Shown here one piece after another: positions 8,990-17,745 of a stretch of DNA of 64,000 nucleotides. Both the position numbers and the translations under genes were made by a program. The stretch is from CAYSRM01 sp964475205. GTDB taxonomy: Bacteria; Verrucomicrobiota; Kiritimatiellia; UBA8416; CAYSRM01. The stretch covers positions 62,001 to 126,000 of the forward strand of contig CAYYVQ010000001.1 of assembly GCA_964475205.1 (NCBI GenBank), read 5' to 3'. Positions within the stretch are counted from its first letter, which is position 1. Each line of letters starts with the position of its first letter. The notes beneath the pieces were generated by a model. That model ran no database searches, was not told the DNA's origin, and was given only the letters and a program-made list of their open reading frames with translations.

Positions 8990-10654
8990 TCAGGCCCGGG
9001 GAGTTGAAGGCGAAGCTTCCTGTTCGTATTCCTCGTCTTCAATCGGGGCCAACATAACTTCTATATCAGTTTTGCCCATTATGTAGTCTTTCCAGTCCTG
9101 CATAACGCCTTCAGACCTGTACCTGGAAACCATATTGCGGATCTCCGCCCTGGCATCTTCCATAGCCTGTATATCGCCGGGTTTGCGGCTGCTCACGTAT
9201 GCCAGGAGCGCTCCTTCCGGGACGCGTATAGGATTGGAAAGCGCTCCTGCCTTGAGGGTGAGTGTATTCTCAAGGATTGACCGGAAATGGGCGTAGTCCG
9301 GGGTTTCCTCGCTGTAGGCTGAAAAAGTCAGGGTAGTTGTCACGTTTCCGCCCATCCCGGCAATAACGCTTTCGAAATCTTTGTTTTCGCCAATGATATC
9401 AGCAGTTTTTTCTTTTATCCTGTTTATTCTTTCCCAGAACACTTCCTGCTGCTTCCGTCGTGCGGCGACCTCTTGCACCTCGTCGAAAATCTCTTTTAGA
9501 TCCGGCACACTCTCCGGCTGTCTTGTATCAGCGGAAAGAACGTAGACGGAATCTTTGCCACTGACCGGATCACTGAAACTTCGCATTGGAATTTCAGGCT
9601 CAAGAGCGAAAGCCGCCGCGGCAAATTCAGGATTGTTTGTTATTGCAGGCGGGTTTGAACCGGCGCTGAAAAGCTCGGTGGTAGACACTGAGATGTCTTT
9701 AGCTTCTGCCAGCTTTGTGAAAGACGGAACTTCGTCGGACGGGTTAGAAGGAGTCAGCCTGGACACAAACTCATCAGCTTTTCTATAGGCCAGGTAGGCG
9801 GCTTCCTCTTTTCTGAGAATCTCACGTATATCTTCCTTGACCTCTTCGAAAGGAACTTGAGTTTCTTCTCCTGCTGCATTTGTTCCGGTGTAAAGTTCAG
9901 GGTGGTCGGTATAGTAAGTTTCAAGATCAACATCCAACACCTCCGCCTGATCGAGCATAGCGGAGTAGGGGAATGAGACGTATTTAACGCTCACCTTTTC
10001 CGGGCTTTTGAATAATTCTTTGTTTTTGTCATAGAATTCTTCAACTTCCTGTTCCGACAAATCGATGTCCTCTTTTAATTTATCAGCTTCAAATAGAGCG
10101 CATTTGACTGTGCGCTCATCGGTGAAATCACGCAACTTGCGGTCAGCTTCCATGGGAGAAATCCAAACGGATGCCTGAAACAGCTCGCTGAGTTTAGCAA
10201 GCGTGATTTGTTCCCGCAGGTAATCTTCGTAGAGTCTGACAGTAATATTCCTCTGGCGCGCCAATTGCTCAAATTTCCTCTGACTGAACTCGCCGTTTTC
10301 CTGGAAATTGGGATCACGTCGTTTGAATGTTTCCATTTCCCGGACAGAGGTTTGCAGTCCCATTTCTTCTGCAACCTGTAGAGCGGCAAGCCGTTTCCAT
10401 GTTTTTTCCCGAAGCATTTTCTGCATCTCAGGGTCGAGTTGCCGGGGCTGTCTCAGTTCCATGGCAAAGAGGGTTGCGCGGTTGAATTCATCCAGGCTCA
10501 CATCATTGCCGTTAATTCGTCCTGCCAGCCGCTCGGTCTTCTTGCTGCCGCCTCCCATCGAATAGGCGCCTATAAAAGCTATGCAGACGATAATGGCGAA
10601 AGCTCCCCACAAAATGCGATTTTTTATCATTTTATTAAATTTGGTTATAAACAT
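8990..10654 (-). CDS. SurA/PpiD-like periplasmic folding factor, membrane-anchored
   Basis: A 554-residue protein with one N-terminal transmembrane helix (about residues 13-33, ILWGAFAIIVCIAFIGAYSM) and a large extracytoplasmic part, as in PpiD. The SurA-type N-terminal chaperone domain spans about 42-210 (LAGRINGNDVSLDEFNRA, typical opening). The middle (about 280-400, EVPSFTKLAEAKDI then FSDPVSGKDSVYVL) occupies the place of the parvulin isomerase domain but is poorly conserved, so isomerase activity is uncertain. The end is acidic (EDEEYEQEA). It probably helps newly secreted proteins fold. The start is at the ATG shortly after a possible ribosome-binding GGAAAG. Confidence 0.8.
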   Translation of the reverse strand: MFITKFNKMIKNRILWGAFAIIVCIAFIGAYSMGGGSKKTERLAGRINGNDVSLDEFNRATLFAMELRQPRQLDPEMQKMLREKTWKRLAALQVAEEMGLQTSVREMETFKRRDPNFQENGEFSQRKFEQLARQRNITVRLYEDYLREQITLAKLSELFQASVWISPMEADRKLRDFTDERTVKCALFEADKLKEDIDLSEQEVEEFYDKNKELFKSPEKVSVKYVSFPYSAMLDQAEVLDVDLETYYTDHPELYTGTNAAGEETQVPFEEVKEDIREILRKEEAAYLAYRKADEFVSRLTPSNPSDEVPSFTKLAEAKDISVSTTELFSAGSNPPAITNNPEFAAAAFALEPEIPMRSFSDPVSGKDSVYVLSADTRQPESVPDLKEIFDEVQEVAARRKQQEVFWERINRIKEKTADIIGENKDFESVIAGMGGNVTTTLTFSAYSEETPDYAHFRSILENTLTLKAGALSNPIRVPEGALLAYVSSRKPGDIQAMEDARAEIRNMVSRYRSEGVMQDWKDYIMGKTDIEVMLAPIEDEEYEQEASPSTPRA

Positions 10655-10711
10655 GACCTGTCTTTCCTTTCAGAGCCCTAGACTTACACAAACTCTTCAT
10701 TTAAAAAAAAC

Positions 10712-10783
10712 ACTGCATTCCGCCTTTTAACCCGCATTTCTCACAGAAATCCTGGTAGAAATGCGGGTTAACCGGAATGCAGT
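10712..10783. repeat. Nested long hairpin related to family-1 ends
   Basis: Two nested pairs of inverted arms. The outer pair is ACTGCATTCCG (712-722) with CGGAATGCAGT (773-783). The inner pair is TTAACCCGCATTTCT (727-741) with AGAAATGCGGGTTAA (757-771). The inner arm resembles the TAACCCGCATATCTCAC end of the family-1 repeats, followed in both cases by CACRGAAAT-like bases. It lies between the fecR-like gene and the PpiD-like gene, both on minus, and could terminate the first or fold in the leader of the second. There is no clear U-tract on the minus-strand side. Confidence 0.75.
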
Positions 10784-10882
10784 TGCTATTCCTTTTATCC
10801 AACCTGACCGTCTGATACCGGCGCTCACATCTTCCAGCCCGCTTCTTTTTGAAAAACGCTTGAAATATATATATGCGCGCTA

Positions 10883-11060
10883 GCCTGATCTATTCATCAA
10901 CTTCGTAATGGGAGTGGGCATGTTGCTTCAGATCAATGGCTTTGCGCAGATAATAGCCGGGTGAAGGCGCATAGACATGCGTCAAGATCGGCTGGCCAGC
11001 AAAGTCGTTGAGATGAAGTGACATGCACACTCGTAATAGATTTTTATGAATAGATCAGGC
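10883..11060. repeat. Family-2 MITE-like element, copy 1 (complete)
   Basis: A 178-bp non-coding element with perfect 15-bp inverted ends GCCTGATCTATTCAT and ATGAATAGATCAGGC, flanked on both sides by TA (10881-10882 and 11061-11062). A TA target duplication is what IS630/Tc1-mariner type transposases leave, so this is probably a miniature element moved by such an enzyme (inference; no transposase of that type is in the window). Copy 2 (19631-19805) is nearly identical; partial copies are at 20532-20607 and 26639-26660. The right end touches the stop codon of the fecR-like gene. Confidence 0.9.
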
Positions 11061-12031
11061 TAGAATCGTCCCACTGGCGTCACCGAAGGCACCGTAGTAG
11101 TAGTTGTCGTGGTTGTAGTGGAAGTTGTTGTCGTCACTACTGTAATTTCCCGGCCTGTTGTAGTAGTGGTTTCAGCGCCTTCTTCATCCTCAACCTCGAC
11201 TTCAGGCTTTTCCGGCAGCAATTCATCCGGAACATCGGTCAGCGCATCGGCCTCGATCTTATGTGTGATGGATTCCTGCAGTTCTTGGTCCGGTGAAATC
11301 AGGACAGTTGTCACCAGCAGATATTTCCCGTCCGGGGACCATCTCTGGTGTATTTTAAAGGTTGCTCCCGGTTCTGTATCCACAATTCTGGGTTCGCCGT
11401 TTTCGTCCCGGATTTCAACCTTGTATTTCCCTTTCAGATTGCGCAGGCGTATAAAGCTCATGTCGCTGGAAGCAGCGATGGATACGCTCCTGTCCTTGAG
11501 CAGCTCGGGCACAGTAAAATGCTCGCCCCATACTTTAATTATTCCTTTACGGACGAGAAAAGCTGCAATTCTAAGGTCCTGTTGCGCCTGTACGGCAACT
11601 GTGAATCTGGTTCCGGGAGCGTCGCATATGGATGTTGGGGTCATTACCTGTATTTTGTTGCCGGTTTCTTTGAGCGCTTCATCGAGGGTCACTTCAATCT
11701 TTCCTACGTCAAGGAGAAGACGTTTCAGCTTTTTGTTTTCAGAGTCTTCAGCAAGTTCCATTGTTGTATTTGCCATAACCTTGCAGGTGTTGTTTTTTGA
11801 AAACTCAATATGAACAACAGATTCAGCGCCTGTTTTCAGAATAGTTCCGTATGGGTATGCTCTATTCTGCATTGCAGCCACAAATGAACGTGAGTCCGGG
11901 GTTTTTACCTGACACTTTCCTGAATACTGCTTCAGCAGGAAAACCGGTTCAAATGGCTCAGCAGCCATTGTAAAGCCGACCATTGCAAAAGTGGATAAAA
12001 TAGCTGCTACACAATTAAAAAAGCGTTTCAT
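11060..12031 (-). CDS. FecR-domain secreted protein with Thr-rich tail
   Basis: A 323-residue exported protein with a signal peptide over about 1-23 (ending TMAAEP). A FecR-type beta-rich domain covers about 30-200 (QVMTPTSICDAPGTRFTVAV is the characteristic segment). An acidic stretch (EVEVEDEEGAE, about 280) is followed by a low-complexity Thr run ending in VPSVTPVGRF. FecR domains usually sense or scaffold in the envelope; no sigma factor or TonB receptor is beside it, so a signalling role is not supported here. The TAG stop is built from the flanking TA and the first base of the family-2 element, so the original C-terminus may have been different. Confidence 0.75.
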   Translation of the reverse strand: MKRFFNCVAAILSTFAMVGFTMAAEPFEPVFLLKQYSGKCQVKTPDSRSFVAAMQNRAYPYGTILKTGAESVVHIEFSKNNTCKVMANTTMELAEDSENKKLKRLLLDVGKIEVTLDEALKETGNKIQVMTPTSICDAPGTRFTVAVQAQQDLRIAAFLVRKGIIKVWGEHFTVPELLKDRSVSIAASSDMSFIRLRNLKGKYKVEIRDENGEPRIVDTEPGATFKIHQRWSPDGKYLLVTTVLISPDQELQESITHKIEADALTDVPDELLPEKPEVEVEDEEGAETTTTTGREITVVTTTTSTTTTTTTTTVPSVTPVGRF

Positions 12032-12159
12032 AATCTGATTTGCCTCCGCTCCTGTTAGGGTTTAAGCCTGTTCAAAAAATACCATACCGAACTTGAGCAA
12101 AGATATGCGAAATATGGCCTAAAGGTCAAGCTTTTTCTAGCCACGAAATAAGCGGTTGA

Positions 12160-12415
12160 TCAGCGGATCATCAGCACTGTGCCGGACGGGGGTTCAACCA
12201 TCAGCAGTCCGCCGTCACCGCTGTTGTCCAGATTCGGTAACTGCCAGACATGTCCGCCGAGGTGTGCCGTTGCAGACAAGCTTCAGATATCCGGAATCGG
12301 AAAACCGTTCCGCCGAACGCAGATTGATTCCACCGCTAATAGTTATGTTGCCCTGGATATTCTCCGTAACAGACATATGCCCGCCGAAGCCGAGGCCCCA
12401 TCAGCGCTGGGCTTC
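12160..12415 (-). pseudogene. Decayed C-terminal remnant of an unidentified protein
   Basis: Reading minus, the frame WGLGFGGHMSVTENIQ..GINLRSAERF looks protein-like. It is preceded by an in-frame TGA and then needs a frame change near 12255 to continue as GHVWQLPNLDNSGDGGLL and MVEPPSGTVLMIR, ending at the TGA in 12160-12162. The composition resembles beta-rich secreted proteins of this region. The family is not recognised. With at least one frameshift and one internal stop it is a remnant, not a gene. It fills most of the otherwise empty space after the fecR-like gene start. Confidence 0.45.
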
Positions 12416-12463
12416 GGTGAAGCCCGCGCTACTACGCACATCTTCATACAAATAGGTTTTGGG

Positions 12464-12672
12464 GTAGTGTCAAAAGTTTAATGAAGAGTAATGAAAGCTG
12501 TGTGTGGGTATGTGAGTGTGTGGGTGAATAGGAGTTGGCATGGTTAAGCATTTCAGGGAACTGAGGGTATACCGAGAGGCGTTTGACGCGGCCATGCGGA
12601 CCTTCGAATGCTCAAAGGAGTGGCCGAAAGAACCTCATATACTCATGCACTCAGATACCCACACACCCACAA
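12464..12672 (+). pseudogene. Miniature remnant of a four-helix-bundle (23S rRNA IVP-like) gene
   Basis: From the ATG at 12540 the first 31 residues (MVKHFRELRVYREAFDAAMR, then TFECSKEWPKE) match the start of the four-helix-bundle family found in 23S rRNA intervening sequences. The sequence then jumps to unrelated residues, so the rest of the gene is deleted. The flanks are inverted: GTGTGTGGGTATGTGAGTG upstream and ACTCAGATACCCACACACC downstream. The 46 bases at 12464-12509 (GTAGTGTCAAAAGTTTAATG and on) recur at 19809-19854. The remaining open frame to 12888 is chimeric and gives no recognisable protein. Confidence 0.6.
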
Positions 12673-12874
12673 ACCTGGGGAGAATAACCAATCCGCTACA
12701 AGAATTTTATGAAAAGCAGGTTAACCCAACAAATGGAGTAGAAAACTTGACAGAGCCGGTTTTGGCGGAAAGAGGACATAATGAGAATTGCTGCCAGGTT
12801 AGACTACCAGTGCAGAATAAAAAGGGAATGCCCCGGATGGCCAGCCTGCCTGAACCCGGAGTATTTGCGGATTT

Positions 12875-13981
12875 TTATTCCGGCGTATAGCGAAATACGT
12901 AATTTTTCAGTTGAATAACTAGCCCTACCAGGTCAGTAGTCGGATCATACTGCGCATAACCGTTTGGCAGTTTGATGTCGCCGCCTTTTATATTTTTCCA
13001 TTTGCCTTTTTCAATTTCGTACACCCATGTGTCATTACCAGTCGGGCCTGTTATCAGATAGACGTCATGTTTGGGGATATAGGCGATTCCCTTCCAGATA
13101 GAGCGCTTATCACCATCGCCGTACTGCTCGTCGGTAAAAGCAGGAAGCGCTTGAAAGGTTCGCGCCGCAGGATCGAACGTGCAGCATTTCGGACCGAGCC
13201 TAAAAACCCACAATTGCCGTTTTGAATCCCACGTTGACCTGGCATGGTACAGGGACTGAGGGCACTTGTTTTCAAGATCAACCTTTTTCCATTCACCTGC
13301 CTCCAGGTCAAATTCAGCATATCGGTTGCCCTTACTGTTAAGGTATATGAGCTTATTGCCTTCCGGCCACCATTGCATATGGTTTTCATAGGCAGAGACC
13401 TTGAACAAGGTGTTCACGTTACTGTCTATACGCGTCCAGCGGCCGTCTGCAAACGAGTATTTCCATGTGGATTTGTTGTCAATGCGCAGTTGCTTTTTGG
13501 CCTCGTCGGTACAGCCGTTGCCCCCGATGCGCCAGTTGGCGCCAAGCATCAGGTACATTGCATCCTGTGAACCGACGTAAGTAATGCCATCGTAAGTGTG
13601 ACGGGGAGATGGGGTGGGACGCTCTTTGAATGCGGGCAGAAGCCTGCCGCGGCCCGAAGAGCCGCCGCCCCAGTTTGAGACTTCTACAACGCGCGCTTCA
13701 TTTTTCTTCAGGTCCCATTCCAGAGTCGCGTTGGAATAAAAACCGGGTCGATATCCTTCGCGCAGGCTTTTGACGCCTGTTCGGGAAAGAATACAGCCGC
13801 TTTTTGTCCGATATGTTGCGGCACAATAACCGTCGCCGGTGTCCCACCATGCCCGAGGTATACTGTTGGTAGCGGGTATGTGCCTGGTCTTTGCGTCTTT
13901 CCATGTGTTAGGTTCAACCTCAAGGGCGCCTGCTGTAACGCTTGCCAATGCGGCAAGAAATAAAATGTTTATGAGTCTCAT
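12875..13981 (-). CDS. Secreted Kelch-type beta-propeller protein
   Basis: A 368-residue exported protein with a signal peptide over about 1-19 (MRLINILFLAALASVTAGAL). It contains repeated blades of the Kelch/galactose-oxidase propeller kind, each with an aromatic-rich turn (TWKYSFADGRWTRIDSN, YAEFDLEAGEWKKVDLEN, DTWVYEIEKGKWKNIKGG). There is no catalytic signature. Such propellers usually bind carbohydrate or protein. It is followed upstream by the exo-lyase-like gene (41 bases away, same strand), so a part in polysaccharide handling is a reasonable guess. Two decayed relatives occur at 19836-20446 and 43768-44346. Confidence 0.75.
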   Translation of the reverse strand: MRLINILFLAALASVTAGALEVEPNTWKDAKTRHIPATNSIPRAWWDTGDGYCAATYRTKSGCILSRTGVKSLREGYRPGFYSNATLEWDLKKNEARVVEVSNWGGGSSGRGRLLPAFKERPTPSPRHTYDGITYVGSQDAMYLMLGANWRIGGNGCTDEAKKQLRIDNKSTWKYSFADGRWTRIDSNVNTLFKVSAYENHMQWWPEGNKLIYLNSKGNRYAEFDLEAGEWKKVDLENKCPQSLYHARSTWDSKRQLWVFRLGPKCCTFDPAARTFQALPAFTDEQYGDGDKRSIWKGIAYIPKHDVYLITGPTGNDTWVYEIEKGKWKNIKGGDIKLPNGYAQYDPTTDLVGLVIQLKNYVFRYTPE

Positions 13982-14022
13982 AAGTCGCTCCCTCCAGTGA
14001 GATTTTTATCAAAGCTGAACGT

Positions 14023-16737
14023 CTATTCGACATTAACCTTGACTACATTACTGATGTCGCTCTGGTTCATCTCGGCATCGTCGCTGCGAATGGCAAACCA
14101 CAGTGAACCGGACGGGAGATCGTTGATGACAAATGTTTCTTTTTTGCCCGGATTACCCGGCACGGGTTCGCCGTCGACATTATGAGCTCTCCACCAGCAG
14201 CGAATCTTGCCTTCATCTTCGAGATAGTTGTAGCCCTTATACTCTTTAATGGGCATGGCGGCCCATTTGACCTGGTAGGCGGCAGCTTTCCCTGAATTGT
14301 CGGATGGCGCCTTCCATTCCAGCCGGACGCTGCCTTTGCCCGTTGCCCTTGCTTTCAGTTTCCGTATGGGGGCAGGGGGTTGATTGTCTTCTTTCTGGTT
14401 CTGCCAGGAGTAGAAGAGTTCCTTTACGTACATCAGGTTACCGTCTTTCGGATCTCTTGCGGAGGCAAACCGGCCGGTCTTGTCATCCGGAATCCGGCTG
14501 CTTTCGCGCTGGCGGTAGCCTATTTTCGAGCCGCGGTTCCAGTAGCGCTTTGCCATTTCGAGGAATTCTTTTCGTCCGGTCAGGCGGTAGCCTCTTGTGC
14601 AGTTATCCGGGCACGAGCATGTATACCATCCGTTGTGTCTGCAATCCGGACCATGAGGCACTCCGGACATTCGCGGGAAAAAAGCGTCGCCTTTACGGGG
14701 GAAGTCCAGTACGCAAGTGTAGCCGGTGTATTGATGTACCGGTTCCATGGCGTAGCGCACCATGAACCATGCCTGGGCAATCAGCATATCACGGGCATCT
14801 TCGTCGCCGGTTATATCGTAGTACCGGCCGAGTGCATAATTGAATATGGAAAGTTCCCAACTGGACCAGCCTTTGGTCGGAATGGGCTGGGGATATATTC
14901 CCTTATCGCCAAGTTTGGCCAGGAGTGTGCGTCCGCCTTGCGTCGCGGCATATTTGTTCCATTGTGAAGCTGAATTTGATGAACTGATTATCCCGCGTTC
15001 ATCCCTGTCAGGAGCCTCCAGCGCGAGACGGGCCATCCTGGTCATCAGATCTTTCCACCTTGGTTTGCGGGTTACTTCGTATAAGCGGCATATGTTGCCG
15101 AACGGACGCCCGAAATAGCGGCCGCCGTCAGGATTGTATTCGCCGGGCACACGGTTTTTGTACTCGTCTTCGATGAATTGCCCGAAAGCTTCCGCCGCCT
15201 CGAGGCTGGCGCGTTCGCCGGTAAGCAGGTAATGATCGACCAAGCCTGCATAGTAGCTGTGACAGGTGCACATGCGTGAACGTCGCAGTTTTTTCATTGC
15301 GTCCGTATTCCTGCGAATTCGCGGAAAAGGCGTTCTTTCAAGTTCCGTGCCGGGAACAAGCGTGTCGGGATCAAAATTTTCATCCCAGTGAATTGTATAA
15401 GGGTTGCGATAGTAAAGGGCGTAAGCTTCCCCTACGTCAAAAAAACCGCGGTTTCCGGTTCGAATATACTGCCATAGATTGTCGCGCGCCGAGTCTGTTT
15501 CCGAAACGTCGTGTACCCCAAGGTAGCTCACAAAGCGCTTGTTGGAAGGGCGGGGTCTTCCTCTGTCACGGATTGTCCAACCCCAGTCTTTGTAAGTTGC
15601 GATTTCATCATCCAGCATTCCTATGGGACCGCCGAGGGCGTCGCACTCCTGGTACCATTCACCGGGTGCGAGCGCCAGCAGGCGCCGCCGAAGAGTTGCG
15701 GCCATATCTTTTGAGTCTTCGCTGGCGAAAGGCTCTTTTTTGAATCGGTAGAGAAACTGCCATTCGTATTCCATATGTTTTTCGATCCAGCCCGGACCGG
15801 CAAAAGGCTCGAAACTTATAACGCCGTCGGACTGGGCGGTAAGGCCCATATTGTCATGATGCTTTGCAAAGCGGATCATTAATGCCATGGATGCCGAATC
15901 CCCGTTCACGGCTATCCATCCGTCTTTGCCTGGATTGGCGGGTTTCACTACATCGCCTCCGCCCTTCAGCCTTGTGTCAAGGGTCGCTTTTTTAACAAAG
16001 GCGTTGAATGCCCACAGTTTCTGGCTGTTCCTGATCTTCCAGCTCACGGCAACGTCGGGCTTGCCTGAAAACGCCTCTATTCTCATTGTGTAATGGAGAA
16101 AGTACTTATTCTCTGTCGTATAGACGCCGTCCACACGAATGCAGGCGCGCATGGGTCCGGCGTATTCCACCTCTACGCGATACGGCGGAACACCGAGACT
16201 GTTCAGGCGATTGTCGGCGGCTCCCTCAACAATTCGGAGGGCGGGTGTTTTCCCCGGATCCAGTATCTTTTTTCCGTCGAGTGTGACGTTTTCAATAAAG
16301 TTAAAATTCTTCCTGGATATATCAAATGAGAGGGGGCCGGTGTTGATTCGGATGCTACTGCCGGACTCTTTCACCTGCACGGGTTGGGCAGGGGAGGGAT
16401 TGCCTCCGGTATCCTGTAGTTTGTATGCCGCGGTCTGTTTTGCCGGAACATCGGTCTGAAAATCCAGAAGAACCCAGTAGGGGTTGCCATCGTCGCGTTT
16501 GCCAAGGGGGGAAAACTGGCAGGGCACCGTCTTGCCCGATGCATCAGTCAGGACCAGCTTGTGAAGTCTGCTGAAACCCCGTGGAAGAGGAATCCCGGAG
16601 GTGACCGGTTCGGATTGGCGGTTGATGCCGTCCGGTTCCCTGACTTTGACGTCAATATCAACAGAAGGCTTCCCGTGAAGGGCTATAGCGCCCATCATAA
16701 AGAGAAGCCCTCCGGCGAGGAGGGCTCTTTGGTTCAT
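14023..16737 (-). CDS. Exo-rhamnogalacturonan lyase-like secreted protein (YetA/PcRGLX type)
   Basis: A 904-residue exported protein. The start at 16737 opens on a signal peptide (MNQRALLAGGLLFMMGAIAL) behind a GGAGAAAG ribosome site; an ATG further up at 16782 is less likely. The N-terminal beta region (EPDGINRQSEPVTSGIPLPR, then LTDASGKTVPCQFSPLGKRD) resembles the RIFT-barrel domain of the YetA/PcRGLX family. The middle and C-terminal part is helix-rich, as an alpha/alpha barrel (HSYYAGLVDHYLLTGERASL, residues about 490-520), and the last 100 residues look like a fibronectin type III domain (KARATGKGSVRLEWKAPSDN). Family members cleave pectic rhamnogalacturonan; the substrate here is inferred only. 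It probably forms one unit with the CBM9-like lipoprotein upstream and the Kelch gene downstream. Confidence 0.65.
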   Translation of the reverse strand: MNQRALLAGGLLFMMGAIALHGKPSVDIDVKVREPDGINRQSEPVTSGIPLPRGFSRLHKLVLTDASGKTVPCQFSPLGKRDDGNPYWVLLDFQTDVPAKQTAAYKLQDTGGNPSPAQPVQVKESGSSIRINTGPLSFDISRKNFNFIENVTLDGKKILDPGKTPALRIVEGAADNRLNSLGVPPYRVEVEYAGPMRACIRVDGVYTTENKYFLHYTMRIEAFSGKPDVAVSWKIRNSQKLWAFNAFVKKATLDTRLKGGGDVVKPANPGKDGWIAVNGDSASMALMIRFAKHHDNMGLTAQSDGVISFEPFAGPGWIEKHMEYEWQFLYRFKKEPFASEDSKDMAATLRRRLLALAPGEWYQECDALGGPIGMLDDEIATYKDWGWTIRDRGRPRPSNKRFVSYLGVHDVSETDSARDNLWQYIRTGNRGFFDVGEAYALYYRNPYTIHWDENFDPDTLVPGTELERTPFPRIRRNTDAMKKLRRSRMCTCHSYYAGLVDHYLLTGERASLEAAEAFGQFIEDEYKNRVPGEYNPDGGRYFGRPFGNICRLYEVTRKPRWKDLMTRMARLALEAPDRDERGIISSSNSASQWNKYAATQGGRTLLAKLGDKGIYPQPIPTKGWSSWELSIFNYALGRYYDITGDEDARDMLIAQAWFMVRYAMEPVHQYTGYTCVLDFPRKGDAFFPRMSGVPHGPDCRHNGWYTCSCPDNCTRGYRLTGRKEFLEMAKRYWNRGSKIGYRQRESSRIPDDKTGRFASARDPKDGNLMYVKELFYSWQNQKEDNQPPAPIRKLKARATGKGSVRLEWKAPSDNSGKAAAYQVKWAAMPIKEYKGYNYLEDEGKIRCWWRAHNVDGEPVPGNPGKKETFVINDLPSGSLWFAIRSDDAEMNQSDISNVVKVNVE

Positions 16738-16759
16738 AGGACTTTCTCCGTGCGCGTCA

Positions 16760-17575
16760 TTATTCAAAGACAACTGTTCCAATGGAGGCTATTGCGTTGC
16801 ATTTGCCCCACCATGTGCTGCTTTCGCCTTTCTTGCCTTGGCCGCTACGCAGACGAAAAGCGTTAAACCCGATCCGCATACCCGGCTTGTACTTGAGCCC
16901 CATATCGCGAAGCGGAATCGATATCTCCATGATATAGCGGTCTTCGAGCTTGGTAGCCTTGACATCGGCGTCCCAGTTTACATCTCCTGCGTCGCCATCA
17001 AGGTCGCGCATGAAGTCCATGAACACGCCGTCAGGATTTACCACAAACTTTACTGCATCGGTGCGATCAAGTTCAGGATCGATATAGAATTCTATGCAGT
17101 CATCCATGTAAACCTTGTCGTCGCGTTTGGTGGCAGTGATTTTCAGTTGATCCATCTTTATTTCCATAGCCATAGCGCCGATGTAAAGTTTTTCCTTGTC
17201 ATGGCAGATCAACACGGCCGTGTTGTTCATCAGGCTCTTGCCTTCGTCGCTCACGAGATTCACCTGCACGGCTTTTTTCCATGCGTCATCATTGAGTTTC
17301 CCGTCAATAGCAGGGGCATTCTTCACCTCGACGCACTTCCATGTGTTGCGCGTCTCATTCTTGACGCCAATCTGCTTGACCGGCTCGGCGGGAAGCGTAC
17401 CTGTGGCGATAGCAATCTTACGAACCTGGGCTTCTAATTTATCCAGGCGTTCTGCAAGGGCCGCTACGTCGCCGGAGTCGGCAGATTCTTTTGTTTCCGC
17501 TTGTGCGCGATGCGTGGCGCAACCGGCTAAAACTAAAGCCGACAACATGCATGATATGGACAGAGTTCTCAACAT
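16760..17575 (-). CDS. Lipoprotein with CBM9-like carbohydrate-binding domain
   Basis: A 271-residue lipoprotein: signal peptide with lipobox LAGC at about residues 16-19. A short coiled-coil (AALAERLDKLEAQVRKIA, about 35-55) is followed by a beta-sandwich domain of the family 9 carbohydrate-binding/DOMON-like kind (NAPAIDGKLNDDAWKKAV, then EKLYIGAMAME and DDCIEFYIDPE). These motifs are the family's usual opening, calcium-side and core strands. It has a strong ribosome-binding site (CAGGAGGTAGTGTC before ATG). It would present a sugar-binding domain at the envelope surface. It is probably the first gene of the unit with the lyase-like and Kelch genes. Confidence 0.8.
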   Translation of the reverse strand: MLRTLSISCMLSALVLAGCATHRAQAETKESADSGDVAALAERLDKLEAQVRKIAIATGTLPAEPVKQIGVKNETRNTWKCVEVKNAPAIDGKLNDDAWKKAVQVNLVSDEGKSLMNNTAVLICHDKEKLYIGAMAMEIKMDQLKITATKRDDKVYMDDCIEFYIDPELDRTDAVKFVVNPDGVFMDFMRDLDGDAGDVNWDADVKATKLEDRYIMEISIPLRDMGLKYKPGMRIGFNAFRLRSGQGKKGESSTWWGKCNAIASIGTVVFE

Positions 17576-17637
17576 GACACTACCTCCTGTTATATATTCG
17601 ATCTGCTGAATTTGTGCGTTTTTGAATCAGATAGCAA

Positions 17638-17665
17638 TCTATATATTATCGAAAAGATGTGTCAA
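17638..17665 (-). promoter_or_regulatory. Likely sigma-70-type promoter for the CBM9-like lipoprotein gene
   Basis: On the minus strand TTGACA (17660-17665) and TATAGA (17638-17643) are 16 bases apart. Transcription would start about 55 bases before the ATG at 17575, and the AGGAGGT site lies in between. This is pattern recognition only. Confidence 0.45.
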
Positions 17666-17745
17666 GAACTGTTTGCAGTTTAAAGAGACAAGTTCGCGTT
17701 CCTGTTGTCTCGGTGGCGCCTCACGATTGTGGGCCACAAGACAGG

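Noticed and set aside
11109..11813. Plus-strand 234-codon frame opposite the fecR-like gene
   Set aside because: It begins with runs of Val and Ser that are the antisense of the Thr repeat; the minus-strand frame has a signal peptide and a domain.
12540..12890. 116-codon frame as an intact four-helix-bundle gene
   Set aside because: Only the first 31 residues fit the family; the rest is unrelated sequence after a deletion.
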